Assembly: GCF_900102635.1 (NCBI RefSeq)
Contig: NZ_FMZQ01000018.1
Span: 21,646-85,645 of the forward strand
Source of the DNA: Ectopseudomonas chengduensis
GTDB lineage: Bacteria > Pseudomonadota > Gammaproteobacteria > Pseudomonadales > Pseudomonadaceae
Length of the DNA: 64,000 nucleotides
Direction of reading: 5' to 3'
Shown piece after piece: positions 59,724-64,000 of this stretch; position 1 is the first letter of the stretch; each line of letters opens with the position of its first letter. The notes beneath the pieces are model-generated. The model ran no database searches and was not told the DNA's origin. It saw only the letters and a list, made by a program, of their open reading frames with translations. Made by a program: the position numbers and the translations under genes.

Positions 59724-60455
59724 TCAGTCGGCTTTCTTCAGGTCGATGACCACGGCGGTGGCGGTCAGCCAGGCGGCGATCAGCGAGAGGAAATACAAAA
59801 GGTCGCGCAGATCGATCACGCCCTTGCTGATGGCGTCGAAGCGCACCAGAAAGCTCAGCGAGGCGATGGCGTCCACCAGCCACTGCGGCGCCCAGGCGAA
59901 GGCGTCGAGCACCATCGGAAAACCGCTGACGATGAACAGGAAGCAGGCGCTGACCGCGAGGATGAAGGCGATCACCTGATTCTTGCTCAGCGCCGACATG
60001 CACGAGCCGATGGCGAGATAGGCGCCGGCCAGCAGCCAGCTGCCGATGTAGCCAGTGACGATGGCGCCGTTGTCCGGCTCGCCCAGGTAGTTGACCGTGA
60101 TGATCATCGGGAAGGTCAGCAGCAACGCGATGCCGGCGAACACCCAGGCCGCCAGGAACTTGCCGGTAACCGCCTCGAAGCGGGTGATCGGCAGGGTCAT
60201 GAGCAACTCGATGGAGCCGGATTTGCGCTCCTCTGCCCACAGGCGCATGGCGATGGCCGGCACCAGGAACAGATAGAGCCACGGGTGGAAGTTGAAGAAG
60301 GCCGAGAGATTGGCCTGGCCGCCCTCGAAGAAGCCACCCAGGTAGAAGGTGAACACCCCGGACAGCACCAGGAAGATGACGATGAACACATAAGCCAGCG
60401 GCGTGGCGAAATAGCTCGCCAGCTCGCGCTTGAAGATCACGGGCAACTGGGTCAT
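59724..60455 (-). CDS. gldF: GldF-like ABC permease
   Basis: The 243-residue permease of the ABC-2 type has six hydrophobic segments, starting VIFKRELASYFATPLAYVFI, with MRLWAEERKSGSIELLMTLP (the usual conserved cytoplasmic loop) near residue 70 and a final segment LLYFLSLIAAWLTATAVVID. Its start overlaps the gldA stop by 4 bases. Confidence 0.9.
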   Translation of the reverse strand: MTQLPVIFKRELASYFATPLAYVFIVIFLVLSGVFTFYLGGFFEGGQANLSAFFNFHPWLYLFLVPAIAMRLWAEERKSGSIELLMTLPITRFEAVTGKFLAAWVFAGIALLLTFPMIITVNYLGEPDNGAIVTGYIGSWLLAGAYLAIGSCMSALSKNQVIAFILAVSACFLFIVSGFPMVLDAFAWAPQWLVDAIASLSFLVRFDAISKGVIDLRDLLYFLSLIAAWLTATAVVIDLKKAD

Positions 60456-61375
60456 GGCTGCTCTCCCCGGGTCAGCGTGCGGAACACTTCATCCAGGCGG
60501 CCGCGTTCCACGTTGAGTTCCTTGACCTTCCAGCCGCGCTCGGCAATCAGCGCATTGACCTGCGGGAAGATCACCTCGCCCGGCTGCGCCAGCACGCTCA
60601 GGCTGTGCTCACGGGCGTTTTCCTCGACACCGGCGACGCCCGGCAGCGCCGCGAGGGCTGCCTGATCCAGCGCCTCATCGGCCACCAGCGTCACCGCCTG
60701 GTGGTAGCGCGAGCGGCTTTCCAACTCCAGCGGCGTACCATCGGCCAGCAAGCGGCCCTGGGCGATCACCACCGCGCGTGTGCACAGCGCCGTGACCTCT
60801 TCGAGGATATGGGTAGAAATGATCACGATCTTGTCGCGGGCCAGGCCCTGAATAAGCTGACGCACCTGATGTTTCTGGTTGGGGTCGAGGCCGTCGGTGG
60901 GCTCGTCGAGGATCAGCACGCGCGGGTCATGCAGAATCGCCTGGGCCAGGCCAACGCGGCGCTTGAAGCCCTTGGACAGCGTCTCGATGCTCTGCTCCAG
61001 CACCTTTTCCAGCTCCACCTGCTCCACAGCGCGCTGCACGCGAAGCGTCTTCTCGGCGCCGCGAAAACCGCGCACCTCGGCGATAAAGTCGAGAAAGCCA
61101 CGCACCGTCATGTCGCCATAGCAAGGCGCGCCTTCCGGCAGATAACCGATCTGCCGCTGGGCCTTGAGAGTCTGGGTCTGGATATCGCAACCGAGGATGC
61201 TCGCCGTACCGGAGGTCGGCGCGAGAAAGCCGGTGAGCATTTTCATGGTGGTGGATTTGCCGGCCCCGTTGGGGCCTAGAAAGCCCAGCACTTCCCCTGG
61301 CTGGACCCGGAACGACAAGTCATCGACTGCCGTGTGCTGCGCAAAACGCTTGGTCAGGTTTCTTATATCGATCAT
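60452..61375 (-). CDS. gldA: GldA-like ABC transporter ATP-binding protein
   Basis: The 307-residue ATPase has Walker A GPNGAGKST (near residue 35), the Q-loop in IGYLPEGAPCYGDMTV, the signature LSKGFKRRVGLAQAI and Walker B VLILDEPTDGLDPNQ. The C-terminal 80 residues form the small domain common in ABC-2 ATPases. It begins the four-gene operon. Nothing of note lies between it and the integrase remnant (61376-61541). Confidence 0.92.
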   Translation of the reverse strand: MIDIRNLTKRFAQHTAVDDLSFRVQPGEVLGFLGPNGAGKSTTMKMLTGFLAPTSGTASILGCDIQTQTLKAQRQIGYLPEGAPCYGDMTVRGFLDFIAEVRGFRGAEKTLRVQRAVEQVELEKVLEQSIETLSKGFKRRVGLAQAILHDPRVLILDEPTDGLDPNQKHQVRQLIQGLARDKIVIISTHILEEVTALCTRAVVIAQGRLLADGTPLELESRSRYHQAVTLVADEALDQAALAALPGVAGVEENAREHSLSVLAQPGEVIFPQVNALIAERGWKVKELNVERGRLDEVFRTLTRGEQP

Positions 61376-61541
61376 GGCCTCTCACCGTCGCGAATGGCCT
61401 GCGCTCAGCGAAACCATCGCTAAAGCGCAGGCCGCAAGAACGCCGGACGCGGAAAAGCACACGCCCGGACGAGGGCAAGACCGTAGCAAAACTGAAAAGT
61501 TCAGTCAGCAGGCCGAAACAAGTAGTAAATGGAATATGTGC

Positions 61542-62650
61542 TCAGCGATCCAGAGGGCTCAATACCGCCAGGCCACCTCGGTTGAGCACATGGGTGTAGA
61601 TCATGGTGGTTTTCACGTCCGAGTGGCCGAGCAACTCCTGCACGGTGCGAATGTCCTGGCCTGCTTCCAGAAGATGCGTGGCAAAGGAATGACGTAACGA
61701 ATGTGGCGTCGTATGCTTGATCAAGCCAGCACGCCGCGCCGCCTCACGCACCGCCCTCTGGATGGTTTTCTCATGCAGGTGATGGCGATAAATGCCGTGC
61801 CCGCGTGGATCCTGAGAGCGATTGCCCGACGGAAGACGAACTGCCATCCCCACTCCTTCGCCGCATTCGGATACTTGCGCGCCAGCGCGAACGGCAAATT
61901 AGCCTCGCCAAAGCCTTCGGCCAGATCGCCCTGATGCACGCGCTGCACCTTGTTCAAATGTTGCCGTAACGGCTCGACGACACGCATTGGCAGCATGGTT
62001 ACCCGATCTTTTTGGCCCTTACCATCACGCACGATGATTTCTCGCCGGGTAAAGTCGACATCCTTGACTCTTAGCCGCAGCGCTTCAAGCAATCGCAATC
62101 CAGCACCATAGAGCAGATTCGCAACTATCCAGCTATCGCCCTGCAATTGAGCCAACAGGGCATCGACCTCAATACGGGTAAGCACCACCGGCAGATGCTT
62201 GGGTTTCTTCGCCCGTACGACACCCTGTAACCAGGGCAAATCCAGCTTGAGCACCTCCTTGTAGAGAAATAGCAAAGCGGCTAGCAGGTCGTTGAAAAAC
62301 GTAGGCGAGGCAGCCAATGCAAGGCAAAAACAGGCGAAAAAGCGGAGTTTACGAGCTGTAAATGAGCATTTTGAGCCTGTTTTTAACGCAGCAGTGGCAA
62401 CGCAGATAGTTTTTCAACAGCCTGCTAGAGCCTGGTTCTGTGTCGAGGCGGACACATCGCGCTTAACCGCGAGATGGGTCAGAAAAGCCTCGATCTCCAC
62501 CGCGCCCATCTCCGCCGGATGCCGGTAGTGGTGAAAGCGGATGTAGCGCTTTACCCATTCGGCATAGACAGCTTCGGTACGGATGGAATAGTTTCTGACT
62601 CGAATCTGCTGGCGCAGTTGATCCAGCAGCTTGGGCTTGCCGTCATCCAT
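61542..62650 (-). pseudogene. intI: Integron integrase intI, disrupted by a MITE and a frameshift
   Basis: The ATG at 62650 starts MDDGKPKLLDQLRQQIRVRN. Joining the pieces without the 144 bases of MITE plus one target copy, and adding one missing base near 61831, gives exactly 321 codons plus stop, the normal integron integrase length. Tyrosine-recombinase residues are present: Arg in GAGLRLLEALRLRVKD, HSLRHSFATHLLE, and Tyr in GHSDVKTTMIYTHV. KYPNAAKEWGWQFVF lies where integron integrases have their extra segment, which other tyrosine recombinases lack. Two lesions: the MITE brings a stop just after QALAGC, and GTCTTCCGTCGG reads as GTCTTCC(C)GTCGG with one C lost, shifting VFPSGNRSQDPR out of frame. 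It cannot make an active enzyme. The gene runs away from the AT-rich cassette side, as intI does. Confidence 0.88.
62281..62428. mobile_element. 140-bp MITE with CTAG target duplication, inside intI
   Basis: The element is 62285-62424. Its terminal inverted repeats are CAGGTCGTTGAAAAAC at the left and GTTTTTCAACAGCCTG at the right (two mismatches), flanked by CTAG at 62281-62284 and 62425-62428. Inner inverted repeats CAAAAACAGGC / GCCTGTTTTT also occur. Removing one CTAG and the element restores QALAALLFLYKEV in the integrase, which proves the insertion. No coding capacity. A 4-base CTAG duplication fits several IS families, for example IS5-type; the parent is not identified. Confidence 0.9.
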
Positions 62651-62769
62651 GTCGCGTTTCTCCCTGGGTGCTGTCGCGTTTGCCGCGACAACCTTCAAGC
62701 TAGACAAGGACTTGCAAGACGACAAGGAAGATTATGCGACAGCTGTCGCGTGGAAACGCGACATGAATG
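62644..62769. repeat. Inverted repeat AAACGCGACATG around the intI start and attI side
   Basis: AAACGCGACATGAATG at 62754-62769 matches, with one mismatch, the minus-strand sequence over the intI start (AAACGCGACATGGATG, 62659-62644). GTCGCGTTT/CGCGACA also occurs at 62671-62690. Confidence 0.6.
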
Positions 62770-62792
62770 TCGTCTAATTAATAGTTAGGGGC
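62700..62792 (+). other. Candidate attI site
   Basis: The region between the intI start and the first cassette ends at AGTTAGGGGC, a near-match to the GTTRRRY recombination core (G at 62784). Placement next to the 5' end of intI is where attI belongs. Boundaries are inferred. Confidence 0.45.
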
Positions 62793-62810
62793 TCAATTGG
62801 AGTATCGCGC

Positions 62811-63464
62811 ATGAAGTATTTATTTCTAATAGCCATGTTGCAAGCAAGCATTACTAGCTCAGCTCACGCTGAAGACAAGAAATATATTGAACAAGGTAAT
62901 TCAATTTACTTTTGCAGCAGCCCCGAAGCAGCAGGAGGTCTAGTCGAAACCTACGACAGAGAGGACGACTTCAATGTACGTAACTATGTTGAAAGCTCAG
63001 CCCAATGCGAAAGACTCCCTCCCAGCGCAGAAGCAAAGCTCTACATCTTGACGAACACCGAGGAAAATAGCGTTATCAAAATAGAAATAATTCATCCAAA
63101 GCTAACCGGCGAGAAATTTTTCTGGATTAACTCTCAACAAGCCAACGACCAAATCAACTACTACAACGCCACTCTTGAAGAGAAACCGCTTGCTGTTGGA
63201 TTTTCTAATGAAATCTTTGGTTGTACTACCTTGGAAGCCGCCATTCATCATAGCCAAATAAGTAGCCACTCAAAACAAACTGGCGGCTTTTATGTTGCAC
63301 AAGCCTATGACATTGGAAATCAAGACAAAACCACTGATTTTATCTGCAAAAATATTAAACCTGGAACTAGAGCCGACATATACATGAACAAAGCTCAAAG
63401 CGGCTTCGTTCCAGTACACATGTACGATAAGGATCGTACAATCCTGTGGATACCCGCCAAATAA
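62811..63464 (+). CDS. Exported cassette protein with duplicated domain
   Basis: I do not recognise this 217-residue protein. It has a signal peptide (KYLFLIAMLQASITSSAHA, cleavage after about residue 20) and two similar halves. Half one runs from IYFCSSPEAAGGLVETY (32-48) through a second Cys66 to LYIL and FFWIN (103-107); half two from IFGCTTLEAAIHHSQI (135-150) through Cys179 to ADIYMN and TILWIPA (210-216). Each half has two cysteines (35/66 and 138/179), so disulphides in the periplasm are plausible. It is AT-rich with codon use unlike the neighbouring core genes, a sign of transfer. GGAG lies about 9 bases before the ATG. Confidence 0.78.
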   Translation: MKYLFLIAMLQASITSSAHAEDKKYIEQGNSIYFCSSPEAAGGLVETYDREDDFNVRNYVESSAQCERLPPSAEAKLYILTNTEENSVIKIEIIHPKLTGEKFFWINSQQANDQINYYNATLEEKPLAVGFSNEIFGCTTLEAAIHHSQISSHSKQTGGFYVAQAYDIGNQDKTTDFICKNIKPGTRADIYMNKAQSGFVPVHMYDKDRTILWIPAK

Positions 63465-63505
63465 AGCGAACACTTAAACCCCAATAAATATACATTGGAG
63501 AGAGT

Positions 63506-63856
63506 ATGAACAATATCAAAGCATCTCTTTTGCTATTAATTTCATCCACACTTGCTGGCTGCGGGGATTCAGCAGAAGAAAAACTCAGAGAGCTACTTAT
63601 CAGCAAAAGCAATCTCATTGACCCTAAATCAGCGGAATTTAGAAACATAAAGACAGACAATAAAATGAGTCAATTTTGCGGAGAGATAAACGCCAAAAAC
63701 TCTCTCGGAGGCTATGTAGGTTGGACTCATTTTTATGCAACCACAAACGATAGTTCCGGGCTATATTTTGAAGAATTCAAAAATACGCTATCTCCCAATA
63801 ACCCTTATCACTTTGCAATCCCCAGCATCAATGAATTCTGCAATAGCTCTGAGTAA
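63506..63856 (+). CDS. Small cassette lipoprotein, DPxSAxFR / CGxxNAKNxxGGYxG family
   Basis: The 116-residue protein has a lipoprotein signal (LLLLISSTLAGC, lipid Cys19). The core DPKSAEFRN (39-47) and FCGEINAKNSLGGYVGWTHF (57-76) match a family of small exported proteins that I have seen in many Proteobacteria and mobile elements, with no known function. Cys58 and Cys112 could pair. GGAGAGAGT directly precedes the ATG. It lies 41 bases after the previous gene and may be co-translated with it. AT-rich. Confidence 0.75.
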   Translation: MNNIKASLLLLISSTLAGCGDSAEEKLRELLISKSNLIDPKSAEFRNIKTDNKMSQFCGEINAKNSLGGYVGWTHFYATTNDSSGLYFEEFKNTLSPNNPYHFAIPSINEFCNSSE

Positions 63857-63892
63857 GATGGCTATTATTCCGCTACTAACCAACTATTTAGC

Positions 63893-64000
63893 GCCCCTAA
63901 CAACTGTATATGGACTCTCCCCACAAGTAGTGAGCAAAGCTTTGCCTTTGCACCTGTCGTCAGCGCGGTTGCATTCGTATATCCGGCCTGTGATGGGCGC
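63893..64000 (+). other. Candidate attC site (right boundary not resolved)
   Basis: It begins with GCCCCTAAC, the exact complement of GTTAGGGGC at 62784-62792. A 12-base palindrome GCAAAGCTTTGC (63934-63945) lies near its centre. GCGCCC at 63891-63896 and GGGCGC at the window end (63995-64000) are complementary and may be the outer arms, but a clear GTTRRRY right core is not visible. Confidence 0.4.

Larger units (their letters stand above)
62785..64000 (+). mobile_element. Probable integron gene cassette with two genes (right end open)
   Basis: Its 5' end, TTAGGGGC after the G at 62784, is complementary to GCCCCTAAC at 63893-63901, as the two core halves of one cassette's attC should be. 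Both enclosed genes point away from intI, and base composition is markedly more AT-rich than all neighbours. No attC-like sequence separates the two genes, so one two-gene cassette is likelier than two. The window ends within or just past the attC site. Confidence 0.55.

Noticed and set aside
62651..62784. LexA site controlling intI
   Set aside because: No CTG-N10-CAG arrangement is present in the intI promoter region, unlike many intact integrons.
63465..63505. attC site between the two cassette genes
   Set aside because: Only 41 bases, no core/inverse-core pair and no palindrome.

Overview
The window reads as chromosome of a high-GC Pseudomonas (sensu lato). The gene order recA–pncC–mutS–fdxA–rsmZ–rpoS–nlpD–pcm–surE–truD–ispF–fghA–adhC–LysR–ispD–ftsB–eno–kdsA–pyrG–tilS–accA–dnaE–rnhB–lpxB/A–fabZ–lpxD–skp–bamA–rseP–dxr–cdsA–uppS–frr–pyrH–tsf–rpsB | map–glnD–dapC–dapD–csdA matches my recollection of the long conserved block in P. 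aeruginosa and relatives. The many intergenic palindromes suggest the mendocina/stutzeri/alcaligenes side of the genus, but that is inference.

Layout. 0–5.5 kb: DNA repair (recA cut by the left edge, with an SOS box; mutS) with pncC and a soluble PAS-PAS-chemotaxis-type sensor between them. 5.6–8.5 kb: fdxA, the regulatory RNA rsmZ with its GacA upstream site, rpoS and nlpD. 8.5–16.8 kb: stress and tRNA genes (DUF368, pcm, surE, truD), isoprenoid genes ispF and ispD, and a glutathione-dependent formaldehyde module (fghA, adhC, divergent LysR regulator). 16.8–42 kb: an almost unbroken leftward run of core genes for glycolysis, KDO, CTP, tRNA-Ile lysidine, fatty acid and lipid A synthesis, replication, outer-membrane assembly (skp, bamA), sigma-E proteolysis, phospholipid and undecaprenyl precursors and translation (frr, pyrH, tsf, rpsB). 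42.3–50.6 kb: rightward genes map, glnD, dapC, an ArsC/YffB-like gene, dapD, csdA and a sufE/csdE gene. 50.8–56.5 kb: a looser region with DUF1456, a periplasmic solute-binding protein, tcdA, then dapE–rlmA–hypothetical–csp, which as I recall lie at another chromosomal locus in P. aeruginosa. 56.7–61.4 kb: a four-gene Gld-type ABC system (gldA, gldF, gldG, DUF4340).

The right end (61.5–64 kb) is the accessory part: an integron integrase gene broken by a 140-bp MITE with a CTAG target duplication and by a one-base deletion, then, on the side where attI and cassettes belong, an AT-rich segment with two small exported proteins. The left and right edges of that segment carry mutually complementary 9-base core sequences, as expected for a gene cassette. 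This decayed chromosomal integron is the most unusual thing in the window.

Intergenic spaces carry at least four families of imperfect palindromes (GTAGCCCGGAT…, TAGGGTGCGC…, GTAGGAGCGGC…, CCCTCATCCGC…GAGAAGG). I saw no tRNA or rRNA genes, no CRISPR and no intact insertion sequence.
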